Assembly (NCBI RefSeq): GCF_900105755.1
Contig: NZ_FNTQ01000001.1
Span: 4,650,001-4,714,000, forward strand
DNA: 64,000 nucleotides
Direction: 5' to 3'
Origin: Streptomyces sp. Ag109_O5-10
GTDB taxonomy: Bacteria; Actinomycetota; Actinomycetes; Streptomycetales; Streptomycetaceae
The translations under genes and the position numbers were made by a program. A model generated the notes under the pieces. That model did not search any database and was not told the DNA's origin. It saw nothing but the letters and a program-made list of their open reading frames with translations. Below are positions 15,923-24,430 of the stretch, piece after piece; positions within the stretch are counted from its first letter, which is position 1, and each line of letters opens with the position of its first letter.

Positions 15923-16735
15923 TTACTCCACGGGTTTCGCGTAGTGCAGATCCACTGTGCCCGAGTAGCCCGGAAGAGTCACCGTCCCGTCCTCGGTCAC
16001 TTTCCAGCCGAGGCCGTACACGTTCACGTACACCATGTAGTTCTGGATCGCCTCGGAGTCCGCGAGCGACTTCTGCATCTTCGCCGGGTCACCGATCGCC
16101 TGGATCTTGTACGGCGGTGAGTAGACCCGGCCCTGGAGGATCAGCGTGTTGCCGACGCAGCGCACGGCGCTGGTGGAGATCAGCCGCTGGTCCATGACCT
16201 TGATGCCCTGGGCGCCGCCCTGCCACAGGGCGTTCACCACGGCCTGCAGGTCCTGCTGGTGGATGACCAGGTAGTCGGGCTGCGGCTCGGGGTAGCCCGG
16301 GAGCTTGGCGGTGGCGTTCGGCGGGGCGTCGTTGAGCGTGACGGTGATCGCCTTGCCGGTCAGCTTCTCGGTGCCCGCGTCCTTCTCCAGACCGGCGAGC
16401 TGGTCGTCCTGGGCCTTGGTGGAGCCGTCGTCGCGCTTGGCGAGCTTCTCGTTCTGGTCGCGGGTGCTCGCGTTGGACTCGTCCAGCTCCTTGTTCTTGC
16501 GGCTGTGCTCCTGGATCAGGTCGGAGAGCTTGAGCAGATTGTCGTCCGAGCGGATGTCGGTGCCCTTGGCCGTGTTGAAGCTGGTGAAGAAGAGCAGACC
16601 GGCCAGGGCGAAGACGCCCACGGTGAGGATCCGCACCGGACGGAGGCGGGAGCGGGGGCCGGTCCGGAAACCGTCCTTGTCTGCAGGGCCGGAAGCCGTT
16701 GATCCGGTCGCGTTGGAGTCGGCAGAATTGCTCAA
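15923..16735 (-). CDS. DUF881 family membrane protein
   Basis: A 270-residue protein: a cytoplasmic N-terminus of about 30 residues, one membrane helix (about 34-52), a coiled-coil segment (about 60-115, with IQEHSRKNKELDESNASTRD) and the extracytoplasmic DUF881 domain. The coiled coil followed by a globular domain resembles divisome and wall proteins, and DUF881 genes commonly sit beside sortase and division genes. The start appears to be TTG at 16735. It heads the operon DUF881, sortase, small membrane protein, pabA, srtE1, srtE2 and is divergent from crgA. Confidence 0.87.
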   Translation of the reverse strand: MSNSADSNATGSTASGPADKDGFRTGPRSRLRPVRILTVGVFALAGLLFFTSFNTAKGTDIRSDDNLLKLSDLIQEHSRKNKELDESNASTRDQNEKLAKRDDGSTKAQDDQLAGLEKDAGTEKLTGKAITVTLNDAPPNATAKLPGYPEPQPDYLVIHQQDLQAVVNALWQGGAQGIKVMDQRLISTSAVRCVGNTLILQGRVYSPPYKIQAIGDPAKMQKSLADSEAIQNYMVYVNVYGLGWKVTEDGTVTLPGYSGTVDLHYAKPVE

Positions 16736-16887
16736 CGTACCCTTATCTCCTTCAGCGCCACGGAAGCACTACGCTAACGGACGCCCGGGGGAGCGCTCAG
16801 TCTGCCCTTACTGTCCCCTTGTACGCTGCCCCGAGCCCGACCCAGTTACCTGCGCGGCCACGCAGCGCATCGACAGGAGAGACCCTC

Positions 16888-17142
16888 GTGCCGAAGTCAC
16901 GTATCCGCAAGAAGGCCGACTACACGCCGCCCCCGGCGAAGCAGGCGACCGCCATCAAGCTCAACAATCGCGCCTGGGTCGCGCCGGTGATGCTGGCCAT
17001 GTTCATCATCGGGCTGGCCTGGATCGTCGTCTTCTACGTGACCGACGGTTCACTGCCGATCGACAGCCTCGACAACTGGAACATCGTCGTGGGCTTCGGC
17101 TTCATCGCGGCCGGCTTCGGCGTCTCCACACAGTGGAAGTAG
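16888..17142 (+). CDS. crgA: Cell division regulator CrgA
   Basis: An 84-residue protein, VPKSRIRKKADYTPPP at the start, with two membrane helices (about 32-53 and 67-82) and the C-terminal GVSTQWK typical of the family. CrgA inhibits FtsZ ring formation in Streptomyces and coordinates septation in aerial hyphae; in mycobacteria it recruits FtsI. The GTG at 16888 follows AGGAGAG at good spacing; the frame is open further upstream but without a better start. Confidence 0.95.
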   Translation: MPKSRIRKKADYTPPPAKQATAIKLNNRAWVAPVMLAMFIIGLAWIVVFYVTDGSLPIDSLDNWNIVVGFGFIAAGFGVSTQWK

Positions 17143-17154
17143 CTCTGCCCAGGG

Positions 17155-17369
17155 TTATCCGCTGAGTTATCCACAGGCCTGTGTATGGACCTGGGGAAAA
17201 GAAGACGATCTGTGGATAACCCGTTGGGTGTTGACACCGGTACGACTACCACAACACCCTTCGCCTGACTGTTCGCCCCCTATCCTGACCTGCGGAAACG
17301 CAAGCGATGGGCAGGGGGCACAGTTGTGCGTGCACGTTGTGCACAAGATCCGCGACCGACTGTGGACAA
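17155..17369. promoter_or_regulatory. Cluster of DnaA boxes between crgA and the rhomboid gene
   Basis: Three exact DnaA boxes of the strong type lie in about 200 bp: TTATCCACA at 17167-17175, TGTGGATAA at 17211-17219 and TGTGGACAA at 17361-17369. Weaker matches are TTATCCGCT at 17155 and TTGTGCACA at 17337. The region is noncoding, between the 3' ends of convergent crgA and rhomboid genes, 28.6 kb from oriC. It may titrate DnaA or act as a reactivating/timing locus (inference). Confidence 0.7.
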
Positions 17370-17401
17370 CGGTTCGGTATCGGTGCGGTGAGCCGCCGTG
17401 A

Positions 17402-18301
17402 TCAGGTCAGCTGAGCGGTTCTGACGAGGGTCAGGACGACCGCCACCACCAGCACGAGGGCGCAGGTGCCGTACTGGATCAGGTTCCGCCGCTCGCGCGG
17501 GGCGTGCACCATCGCGTAGCCGGTGACGACACCGGCGACCAGGCCGCCGATGTGGGCCTGCCAGGCGATGCCGCCGCTGAACGTGAAGATGAGGTTGATC
17601 ACCAGCAGGGCGATGATCGGCCGCATGTCGTAGTTGAGCCGGCGGATGAGCACCGCGGTGGCGCCGAAGAGGCCGAAGATCGCGCCGGAGGCGCCGAGCG
17701 AGGGCTGGTTCTGGGCGGCGAGCAGATAGGTGAGGGCGCTGCCGGCCAGGCCGGAGACGATGTAGAGCGTGATGTAGCGGGCGCGGCCGAGGGCGGCTTC
17801 CAGGGGGCCGCCGATCCACCAGAGGCTGAGCATGTTGAACACGATGTGCATGGGGTTCGTCGGGTCATGCAGGAACATCGCGGTCAGCATGCGGTAGTAC
17901 TGGCCCTGCGCCACTCCCTCCAGCGGGCTGAACTGGGAGTACTGAGCCTGGCCGATCATCTCGAAGTGGTTGGTGAAACTGTCCCCGACGGACTTCTGCA
18001 CCAGGAAGACGGCGATGTTGAGGCCGATAAGGATCTTGGTGAGCAGCCGTGGGTCGGCGGTCATCGTGCCGCCGGCGAGGGTGCGGGGCTGGGAGGCGGC
18101 CGGGGGCGGGCCGCTCTGGCCGGCGGTGGTGCCGCGGACGCAGTCGGGGCACTGGAAGCCCACGGAGGCGCTGACCATGCACTCGGGGCAGATGGGGCGC
18201 TCGCAACGGGTGCAGCGCACGCCGGTCTCCCGGTCCGGGTGCCGGTAGCACTTGGGCAGGCTGTGGGCGTCGCGCGCGCTGCCTGCCGCCTGGTCCTCCA
18301 T
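17402..18301 (-). CDS. Rhomboid family intramembrane serine protease
   Basis: A 299-residue protein. The N-terminus has a B-box-like zinc-finger segment (CYRHPDRETGVRCTRCERPICPECM, then CPDC; about 18-57), a common fusion in actinobacterial rhomboids. The membrane core of six or seven helices contains the HxxxN element MHIVFNMLSLWW, the catalytic serine in GASGAIFGLFG and the catalytic histidine in AWQAHIGGLVAG. Such proteases cut single-pass membrane proteins; the substrate here is unknown. Confidence 0.93.
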   Translation of the reverse strand: MEDQAAGSARDAHSLPKCYRHPDRETGVRCTRCERPICPECMVSASVGFQCPDCVRGTTAGQSGPPPAASQPRTLAGGTMTADPRLLTKILIGLNIAVFLVQKSVGDSFTNHFEMIGQAQYSQFSPLEGVAQGQYYRMLTAMFLHDPTNPMHIVFNMLSLWWIGGPLEAALGRARYITLYIVSGLAGSALTYLLAAQNQPSLGASGAIFGLFGATAVLIRRLNYDMRPIIALLVINLIFTFSGGIAWQAHIGGLVAGVVTGYAMVHAPRERRNLIQYGTCALVLVVAVVLTLVRTAQLT

Positions 18302-18400
18302 GGGGTCCCCTCGCTCGTCGTGGGCAGTGTTCCGCCCCGCCCATCCTTACGGACGAGCGGGGCGTTTGGTTCCCTTCGGGTGCTTCCCTTTCGGACCGGG

Positions 18401-18934
18401 TCAGCCGGCGCGCTTCGCGACGACCACCGACTCGATGACGACGTCGTTCACCGGCCGCTTGTTGGGTCCGCTGACGGGAACGGCGGCGATGCTGTCCACG
18501 ACCTTCTGGCCCGCCGGGTCGACGACCTCGCCGAAGATGGTGTGCTTGCGGTTGAGGTGAGGCGCCGGGTTGACCGTGATGAAGAACTGGGAGCCGTTGG
18601 TGCGGGGGCCGGCGTTGGCCATGGCGAGCAGGTAGGGGCGGTCGAAGCGCAGGTCGGGGTGGAACTCGTCCTCGAACTTGTAGCCGGGGCCCCCGATGCC
18701 GGTGCCGAGGGGGTCGCCGCCCTGGATCATGAAGCCGCTGATGACCCGGTGGAAGACGGTGCCGTCGTAGAGCGGGTCGGTGGAGAGGGCGCCGGTGGCC
18801 GGGTGGGTCCACTCACGCTCACCCTGCGCCAGTTCGACGAAGTTCCTGACCGTCTTGGGCGCGTGGTTCGGGAAGAGCCGGACCTCGATGTCGCCGAGGC
18901 TGGTCTTCAGGGTGGCGTAGAGCTGCTCTGCCAC
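18401..18934 (-). CDS. ppiA: Cyclophilin-type peptidyl-prolyl isomerase
   Basis: A 177-residue cytoplasmic cyclophilin that speeds proline cis-trans isomerisation. Visible are the substrate-binding and catalytic FHRVISGFMIQGGDPLGTGIGGPGYKFEDE, MANAGPRTNGSQFFITV and HTIFGEVVDPAG (read in short pieces along residues 55-135). The catalytic arginine is the one in FHRV. The GTG at 18934 with GGAAGG upstream is preferred to the in-frame ATG at 18970. It lies 100 bp upstream of the rhomboid gene on the same strand. Confidence 0.94.
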   Translation of the reverse strand: MAEQLYATLKTSLGDIEVRLFPNHAPKTVRNFVELAQGEREWTHPATGALSTDPLYDGTVFHRVISGFMIQGGDPLGTGIGGPGYKFEDEFHPDLRFDRPYLLAMANAGPRTNGSQFFITVNPAPHLNRKHTIFGEVVDPAGQKVVDSIAAVPVSGPNKRPVNDVVIESVVVAKRAG

Positions 18935-19225
18935 GGTCCGCCTTCCGTTGTGCTCGGATTCAGTGCTCACGATCCTCGCACGGTACGGCGGGTCCGACGC
19001 CCGCCCGGAGCTTCCGGGCGCGGATCCTCACGAATCACTTGCGGAACCCCTTCTGTCATGCGGGGGCGCACGGCGTCGATCCGTGGCATTGTCGTCGGCA
19101 AGCCCCTCTTAGCTCTGGTTGCACCCGTATGCCCGTCCTCGCGCGCCGCCCGGCCCGCGGACAGGCATGATCCGTAAAAGGGTGGAAAGTCGAAATACCG
19201 TACGCCACCGAGGAGGAGGAAACCC

Positions 19226-19927
19226 GTGACCCGCAAAGACAGCGTGCGCGCCGCGACCAGTTCGGCGAAGGACAGCGTGCGGCACGCCGCGGAAGCGGTG
19301 GCGCCCTACGCCGACACGGCAAAGGAGCGTGCCGCGTACTACGCACAGGAGGCACGCGTACGGCTCGCGCCCGTGGTGTCGCAGGCCGCCGAGCAGGCCC
19401 GCGTCCAGTACGACGCCCGTCTCGTGCCGCGCCTGGAGCAGGCCCGCACTCATGTGCCGCCGAAGATGGACCAGGCGGCACACGACGCCGCCGACCTGAC
19501 ACGAAAGGCGGCCCGGCAGGCCGCCGACTACTCGCGCCCGAGGATCGAGCAGGCCGTGGCGGCGGCCGGTCCGGTCCGTGAGGAGGCGACCGCGCGCGGT
19601 GCCGCCGCGTTGGCCGCGCTGCGCGGCAACGTATCGGCCGAGGAGATCGAGAAGCTGGCCCGCCGGAACCAGAGGCGCTCGTCGTGCGGCCGTGCCTTCA
19701 AGGCGTTCGCGGTGTTCGGCGTGCTGGCCGGTGCGGCCTTCGCCGCCTGGAAGTGGTGGGACAAGCAAGCCAACCCGGACTGGCTGGTCGAGCCCCCGGC
19801 CGCCACAGAGGTCCCGGAGACGGGCCGTCTCAGCTCGGTGGACGGCACTTCCCCGCTCGACCCCGAGGTCCAGGCGAAGGAGGCCGAGGAGCATGGGTCC
19901 CGGTCCCGTGACGACAAGAACCGCTGA
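19226..19927 (+). CDS. DUF5324 family protein
   Basis: A 233-residue protein of a family seen beside oriC in streptomycetes. The N-terminal 150 residues are helical and alanine-rich with repeating charged heptads (KDSVRAATSSAKDSVRHAAE), like a coiled-coil or apolipoprotein-type helix. A membrane helix (about 159-175, AFAVFGVLAGAAFAAWKWW) and an acidic tail follow. GTG start with GAGGAGGAGG upstream. Divergent from the cyclophilin gene. Function unknown. Confidence 0.85.
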   Translation: MTRKDSVRAATSSAKDSVRHAAEAVAPYADTAKERAAYYAQEARVRLAPVVSQAAEQARVQYDARLVPRLEQARTHVPPKMDQAAHDAADLTRKAARQAADYSRPRIEQAVAAAGPVREEATARGAAALAALRGNVSAEEIEKLARRNQRRSSCGRAFKAFAVFGVLAGAAFAAWKWWDKQANPDWLVEPPAATEVPETGRLSSVDGTSPLDPEVQAKEAEEHGSRSRDDKNR

Positions 19928-19957
19928 GCCCGGCCGGCCGCGCTCGGGCAGCACGCC

Positions 19958-19971
19958 GTTTCACGTGAAAC
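19958..19971. promoter_or_regulatory. parS site (ParB-binding)
   Basis: GTTTCACGTGAAAC, the exact 14-bp core of the parS palindrome, lies 30 bp after the DUF5324 gene. ParB clamps load here and spread to form the segregation complex at the origin. It is the parS site in this window farthest from parAB on this side. Confidence 0.92.
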
Positions 19972-20002
19972 CGGACGGCTGAACCGCGCGGACGGAACCC
20001 GC

Positions 20003-20038
20003 AACCCCCTGACCGCGTTTACGCAGGTCAGGGGGTTT
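20003..20038 (+). terminator. Terminator after the DUF5324 gene
   Basis: CCCCCTGACC pairs with GGTCAGGGGG around a short loop and is followed by TTT. It closely resembles the tRNA-Ala terminator at 20312-20352. Confidence 0.75.
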
Positions 20039-20049
20039 GCTGTGGAGCC
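20015..20049. repeat. Partial copy of the tRNA-Ala 3' end and terminator (att-like)
   Basis: About 35 bp here match 20327-20362 with three substitutions and one single-base indel, and the copy ends in TGTGGAGCC, the 3' acceptor end of the tRNA-Ala gene. Short duplications of a tRNA 3' end are typical of integrative-element attachment sites. Confidence 0.55.
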
Positions 20050-20067
20050 CAGCAGTCGACCGGGGCC

Positions 20068-20382
20068 ATGAGCGCCGCGGTGCGGCACTGGATGGAGGAG
20101 TCCAACGGCATGGTGGCCGCGCAGGAGTTCTGGTCCGCGCCCCCTGTCTCACCGGACGACCTCGCAGCCGTCTTCGAGCGGCCGCCGCTCACCGCGTGGC
20201 CCGCGGGAGAAGAGGAGGGCCCTGCCGCGTCCGGCCACCTCCGTCTGTGCGGCGGGTACTGCGGCGCCGCTCCGGACGCGCGGATCGGGCCCACGGCCAG
20301 GCTGGCACGAAAAGACCCCCCTGCCTGCGTTTCCGCAGTTCAGAGGGGTCTGCTGTGGAGCCTAGGGGAGTCGAACCCCTGA
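20068..20382 (+). CDS. Small hypothetical protein, C-terminus read through tRNA-Ala
   Basis: A 104-codon frame starting MSAAVRHWMEESNGMVAAQE with high GC3 up to about 20300, so the N-terminal 75 or so codons look like real coding sequence. The rest reads across the reverse-strand terminator and into the 3' half of tRNA-Ala in antisense (the frame ends WSLGESNP, a typical tRNA-derived tail). The gene is therefore likely truncated or the frame is only partly real. It lies between the two att-like repeats. No family recognised. Confidence 0.4.
   Translation: MSAAVRHWMEESNGMVAAQEFWSAPPVSPDDLAAVFERPPLTAWPAGEEEGPAASGHLRLCGGYCGAAPDARIGPTARLARKDPPACVSAVQRGLLWSLGESNP
20312..20352 (-). terminator. Terminator downstream of tRNA-Ala
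   Basis: On the reverse strand AGACCCC pairs with GGGGTCT, with an inner CTGCG/CGCAG hairpin, followed by TTTT. It starts four bases after the tRNA 3' end. Confidence 0.8.
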
Positions 20383-20428
20383 CATCCGCCATGCAAAGAC
20401 GGCGCTCTACCAACTGAGCTAAGGCCCC
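20356..20428 (-). tRNA. tRNA-Ala (anticodon TGC)
   Basis: A 73-nt cloverleaf: acceptor GGGGCCT/AGGCTCC, D-arm AGCTCAGTTGGTAGAGC, anticodon stem CCGTC/GGCGG around TTTGCAT, and T-arm CAGGGGTTCGACTCCCCTA. No encoded CCA. In many actinobacteria tRNA-Ala follows tRNA-Ile just after gyrA; here the two genes, on the same strand, are 15.3 kb apart. Confidence 0.94.
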
Positions 20429-20612
20429 GTACGGGAAGCGACCGGCCGGCGGAAGGTCCGCGAGGTCGGTGCCGCAGACCAGAGTACCGGGTCACCCCCC
20501 GTACCTCGCAAAAAGATTGGGGGTCCCCGCAGATGACCACTCTCCGTAAGATGCTCGGCGGGGTTCGCTGTAGCGAACCGTGGTTTTTTTGGGGAAGCGA
20601 TGGGGAGACGCA

Positions 20613-21161
20613 ATGGACGCCGCACAGCAGGAAGCCACCGCCAGAGCGCGGGAGCTGCAGCGGAACTGGTACGGAGAGCCGCTGGGGGCGCTCTTCCGTA
20701 AGCTCATCGACGACCTGGGGCTCAACCAGGCACGTCTCGCGGCGGTCCTCGGACTGTCCGCGCCCATGCTGTCGCAGCTGATGAGCGGGCAGCGGGCGAA
20801 GATCGGCAACCCGGCCGTGGTCCAGCGGGTGCAGCTGCTCCAGGACCTCTCGGCCCAGGTCGCGGACGGCAGCGTGAGCGCGGCCGAGGCGACCGAGCGC
20901 ATGGACGAGATCAAGAAGTCCCAGGGGGGTTCGGTGCTCAGCAACACCACGCAGACGACCAGCGGTTCGGGGGCGCCGACGGTCAAGCGAGTGGTGCGCG
21001 AGATCCAGTCGCTGCTGCGCTCGGTCGCCGCCGCCGGTGACATCATCGACGCGGCCGACACCCTCGCTCCGTCCCACCCGGAGCTCGCGGAGTTCCTCCG
21101 GGTGTACGGGGCCGGCCGCACGTCGGACGCGGTCACGCACTACCAGTCGCACCAGAGCTGA
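20613..21161 (+). CDS. Helix-turn-helix DNA-binding protein
   Basis: A 182-residue cytoplasmic protein, MDAAQQEATARARELQ at the start. An XRE-like HTH occupies about 22-65 (LGALFRKLIDDLGLNQARL followed by AAVLGLSAPMLSQLMSGQR, the second part being the recognition helix region). A helical C-terminus carries a Ser/Thr/Gly-rich linker and the motif PTVKRVVREIQSLLR. It is conserved near oriC in streptomycetes, which suggests a core regulator. ATG at 20613 was taken since the upstream codons lack support. The next gene is a protein kinase 163 bp on. Confidence 0.85.
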   Translation: MDAAQQEATARARELQRNWYGEPLGALFRKLIDDLGLNQARLAAVLGLSAPMLSQLMSGQRAKIGNPAVVQRVQLLQDLSAQVADGSVSAAEATERMDEIKKSQGGSVLSNTTQTTSGSGAPTVKRVVREIQSLLRSVAAAGDIIDAADTLAPSHPELAEFLRVYGAGRTSDAVTHYQSHQS

Positions 21162-21324
21162 GCCTCGGCCCGGCACACCGGAGGGGGTCCGGTGAACCGG
21201 GCGGGGCCAGGCCCTGACGTCGGGGGCACGCGAGAGGGGTCGTATCGCTCATCCGGGGGAAGCAAGGGGGGTAACACGCAAGGGGGGTGGCAGGGGAACC
21301 CGAGGGGGAGGGGTACGGGCAGTC

Positions 21325-22929
21325 ATGGGTGAGGTCTTCGCGGGCCGGTACGAACTGGCCGACCCGATCGGTCGTGGCGGAGTGGGCGCCGTCTGGCGCG
21401 CCTGGGACCACCGGCGCAAGCGCTACGTGGCGGCCAAGGTGCTCCAGCAGAGCGACGCCCACGCGCTCCTGCGCTTCGTGCGGGAGCAGGCGCTGCGCAT
21501 CGACCATCCCCATGTCCTGGCTCCCGCCAGCTGGGCCGCCGACGACGACAAGGTCCTGTTCACGATGGACCTGGTCGCCGGCGGCTCGCTGGTCCACCTC
21601 GTCGGGGACTACGGTCCCCTGCCCCCGCTGTTCGTCTGCACCCTCCTCGACCAGCTCCTCGCCGGCCTCGCCGCGGTGCACGCCGAGGGTGTGGTCCACC
21701 GGGACGTCAAGCCCGCGAACATCCTGCTGGAGGCGACCGGCACCGCCCGTCCCCGGCTGCGCCTGTCCGACTTCGGCATCGCCATGCGGTTCGGCGAGGC
21801 CCGGCTGACCGAGACCAACCTCGTGGTCGGTACGCCGGGTTACATCGCCCCCGAGCAACTCCTGGGCGCCGACCCCGACTTCACAGCCGACCTGTTCGCC
21901 GTCGGCCTGGTCGCCCTGTACCTCCTGGAGGGCGCCAAACCCGACGCCAAGGCGCTCGTCCAGTACTTCGCCGAACACGGCACCCCGGGAGCGCCCAAGG
22001 GCATCCCGGACCCGCTCTGGCAGGTCGTCGCCAGTCTTCTCCAGCCGGACCCACGTGCCCGCTTCCGCACGGCCACCGGAGCCCGCAGGGCCCTCGCCGA
22101 GGCCCGTGAACTCCTCCCGGAGACGGACGCCGACGACGAGTCGATCGAGATCTTCGACCAACTGGGGCCGCTGCCACCTGGGTTCGGACCGGTGGGGCCG
22201 GTGCGGCCGGCCTCAGCGGTGGACACGGCCCAGGTTGCCGGGACTTCGCCGGGGCCACGGGCGCCGGGAGCGGCCGCGCCGCATCCCGACGCGGCGACCG
22301 CGACGGGGCATTGGGCGACCGGGACAACCCCGGGCCGGGAGAAGGCCGGGGAACCGGCCGGTGCGGCGGGGACGGGGACGCCGCCGGGCCCGGACCCGGC
22401 GACTGCGCGGCCGGCTCCCGCGACGCCCGGAACCGGGGACGGTCCCCGTATCGAGACCGGGACCGAGACCGGGACCGGGACTGTCGGAGGAAGGTCCCCG
22501 GCGGGCGGCGCCGACGGCACCCTCGGCGGCGAGGCCGCTTCGCCCCCCGCCTCCATGTCCGACACCGGCAGCTTCCGGCTCCCCCCGCCCCGGACACCGG
22601 GCGTCCCGGCCTCCGCCGCGGTGCGGCCCGAGCCGACACCGCCGTACCCGCCGTACGCCGGGCCACCGGCCACCCCGGCCGGGCGGTCCCACACGCCCTG
22701 GTCCCCCGCCCAGCCACTTCCCACGGCGCAGCCGCACGCCGACACCCGCACCCCCACGGCCACGTACACCGCGCGGGATCCGCAGACCTCACCGCCGTCG
22801 GTCCGTACCCATGGCCGGCGTCGGCGGCGGGCGCCCCGGCCCGGTCCGCCGGCCAGGGCGGCCGTGCCCATCCTGCTCCTCGCGCTGGTCTGTTACGCCG
22901 TCGGTTTCTGGGCGCTGGCCCGGCTCTGA
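21325..22929 (+). CDS. Membrane Ser/Thr protein kinase
   Basis: A 534-residue kinase. The catalytic domain (about 8-265) contains GRGGVGAVWRAWD, AAKVL, HRDVKPANILL (about 129-139), DFGIAMRFG and a GTPGYIAPEQLLG activation segment. A Pro/Gly/Thr-rich linker of about 240 residues (GPVGPVRPAS and similar) leads to a single C-terminal membrane helix (about 513-532), with almost nothing outside the membrane. It therefore differs from PknB, which has PASTA sensors. ATG with GGGGGAGGGG upstream. Its 3' end overlaps the convergent secreted-protein gene by 37 bp. Confidence 0.92.
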   Translation: MGEVFAGRYELADPIGRGGVGAVWRAWDHRRKRYVAAKVLQQSDAHALLRFVREQALRIDHPHVLAPASWAADDDKVLFTMDLVAGGSLVHLVGDYGPLPPLFVCTLLDQLLAGLAAVHAEGVVHRDVKPANILLEATGTARPRLRLSDFGIAMRFGEARLTETNLVVGTPGYIAPEQLLGADPDFTADLFAVGLVALYLLEGAKPDAKALVQYFAEHGTPGAPKGIPDPLWQVVASLLQPDPRARFRTATGARRALAEARELLPETDADDESIEIFDQLGPLPPGFGPVGPVRPASAVDTAQVAGTSPGPRAPGAAAPHPDAATATGHWATGTTPGREKAGEPAGAAGTGTPPGPDPATARPAPATPGTGDGPRIETGTETGTGTVGGRSPAGGADGTLGGEAASPPASMSDTGSFRLPPPRTPGVPASAAVRPEPTPPYPPYAGPPATPAGRSHTPWSPAQPLPTAQPHADTRTPTATYTARDPQTSPPSVRTHGRRRRRAPRPGPPARAAVPILLLALVCYAVGFWALARL

Positions 22930-24254
22930 GCGCGCCGGGCGGTCAGGGTCCACAGGCCGAGGACGAGCAGCAGGGCCGTGCCCGTGCCGATGCCGCCGGC
23001 CGCGAGCGCCCGCAGCGCCGTGTCGTCGCCGCCGGCCGGGGTCAGGAGACCCCCTCGGTCCCAGGACACGCCGAAGATGCCCTTCGGGACCGGCGAACCG
23101 GCGTACGCGGGACCGGAGTTCGGAGTGCCGTCGACACGGACCCGGAGGGTGACGCCGTACGGCCCCTTCCCGAAGGTGGCCGCGGTCTGTCCGGTGAGGT
23201 GGACGACGAGGTAGTAGGCACCGGCGAACCGGACGGCGTTCTCCGTGCCGGAGACGGCGTACCGGTTGGCGTAGGCGACGGGCGGCAGGGGGGCGAGGGA
23301 GGACGACTTCTGGGTGCCGTCGTAGCCGAGGGAGACGTCGTCGACGTAGCCGCGGACCGGGTTGTACAGGGAGAGGTTGAGCGCGGCGCTGACGTAGCCG
23401 TGGGGGTCGCCGCCGGTGCTGCCGAGGTCGACGGTGGCGTGGAGCTGCTGGCCCCAGTCGACCGGAACGGCGTAGTAGAGGGTCTGGCCGGGCGTGATGC
23501 CGGTCCGCCAGACGCCCTGGTCCAGGGCGCGGGCCGTGGTGAAGCCGGCCCCCCCGGTGCGGGCGCGGGGGTCCGAGGTGAGCGGCTCGGGTGACGCGGA
23601 GTTCCAGGTCCCGGGGGCGGTGGTGGCGCCGGCCTTGGCCAGGGCCGGTTCGGTGACGGGGGCGATCTCCAGGTCCCAGCTGCCCGGGGTGGTGGTCGTC
23701 GAGCCGGACACGGCCCGCTCGACGACCACGTAGTAGGTGCCGGCGTCCCGGCACAGCGCCTTGCCCGCGTCCCGCCGCCCCACCGCGGTGACCGGCCGCG
23801 GACTGAGCCCGGCGCCGAAGCGGGCGCTGTCGTAGTCGCAGGCGGAGCCGTTGGCGTCCTCGATCGAGACCTCGATGCCGTCGCTGGCGGAGACGGTGGC
23901 GGAGGAGGGCGGCACCGCGGTGACGGGGACGTAGGCCGAGGTGCCGGCGGTGAGCTCGAGGCGGAAGTACAGCTCGCCCTTGTCGGGGAGGGTGCTGCGG
24001 TAGGTCGTGCCGGGCTCCAGCGGTACGGCGTCCGTGGTGCTCGCCGCTCCGGTGACGGTGCGGGCGCCCGGGGCGAAGGCGTACCCGCCGGCGCTGCCGC
24101 CGCCGCTGCCGTCGTCGGCTCCGGCGGAAAGGGCCGGGAGCAGCGCCGTCAGTGCGAGGACGGCCGTCACGCAGATGCCCCGCCGTGCCGCCGTACGCCA
24201 CCGCCGTATCACACGCGCCCCCCAGTCGTCGTCCGCCGAGTCCGCCGACCGCAC
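22893..24254 (-). CDS. Secreted, C-terminally anchored protein of unknown function
   Basis: A 453-residue envelope protein. A cleavable signal peptide (about 20-48, ending ALSAGA) is followed by two or three beta-rich modules. Short motifs suggest carbohydrate-binding or jelly-roll-like domains: YYVVVERAVSG, YYAVPVDWGQQL, YYLVVHLTG and FGVSWDRGG. A Gly-rich membrane helix (about 418-440, GIGTGTALLLVLGLWTL) and basic tail form a C-terminal anchor. The frame is open further upstream, but this start puts the signal peptide near the N-terminus. It is convergent with the kinase gene and overlaps it by 37 bp. Confidence 0.8.
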   Translation of the reverse strand: MRSADSADDDWGARVIRRWRTAARRGICVTAVLALTALLPALSAGADDGSGGGSAGGYAFAPGARTVTGAASTTDAVPLEPGTTYRSTLPDKGELYFRLELTAGTSAYVPVTAVPPSSATVSASDGIEVSIEDANGSACDYDSARFGAGLSPRPVTAVGRRDAGKALCRDAGTYYVVVERAVSGSTTTTPGSWDLEIAPVTEPALAKAGATTAPGTWNSASPEPLTSDPRARTGGAGFTTARALDQGVWRTGITPGQTLYYAVPVDWGQQLHATVDLGSTGGDPHGYVSAALNLSLYNPVRGYVDDVSLGYDGTQKSSSLAPLPPVAYANRYAVSGTENAVRFAGAYYLVVHLTGQTAATFGKGPYGVTLRVRVDGTPNSGPAYAGSPVPKGIFGVSWDRGGLLTPAGGDDTALRALAAGGIGTGTALLLVLGLWTLTARRAQSRASAQKPTA

Positions 24255-24430
24255 AAGTCACGGCCCGGCCGGGCCCCATACTGCCCCGCGCGCCGCCGCG
24301 CCACCCGGCGATCCGCACGACCGTCCGAAACACCCCGCCCGAAGGGCCCTCCCGCAACTCCCGCAACCCCGCGGCCCCCCGCACCGCGTCGGCCGAACGA
24401 CCGAACGCCCGAACGGCAGGCTGGCCGGAA

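Noticed and set aside
22789..24384. Longer reverse frame (531 codons) over the secreted-protein gene
   Set aside because: Its translation is Arg/Gly/Pro low-complexity typical of shadow frames; the 453-residue frame has a signal peptide, beta-rich core and membrane anchor.
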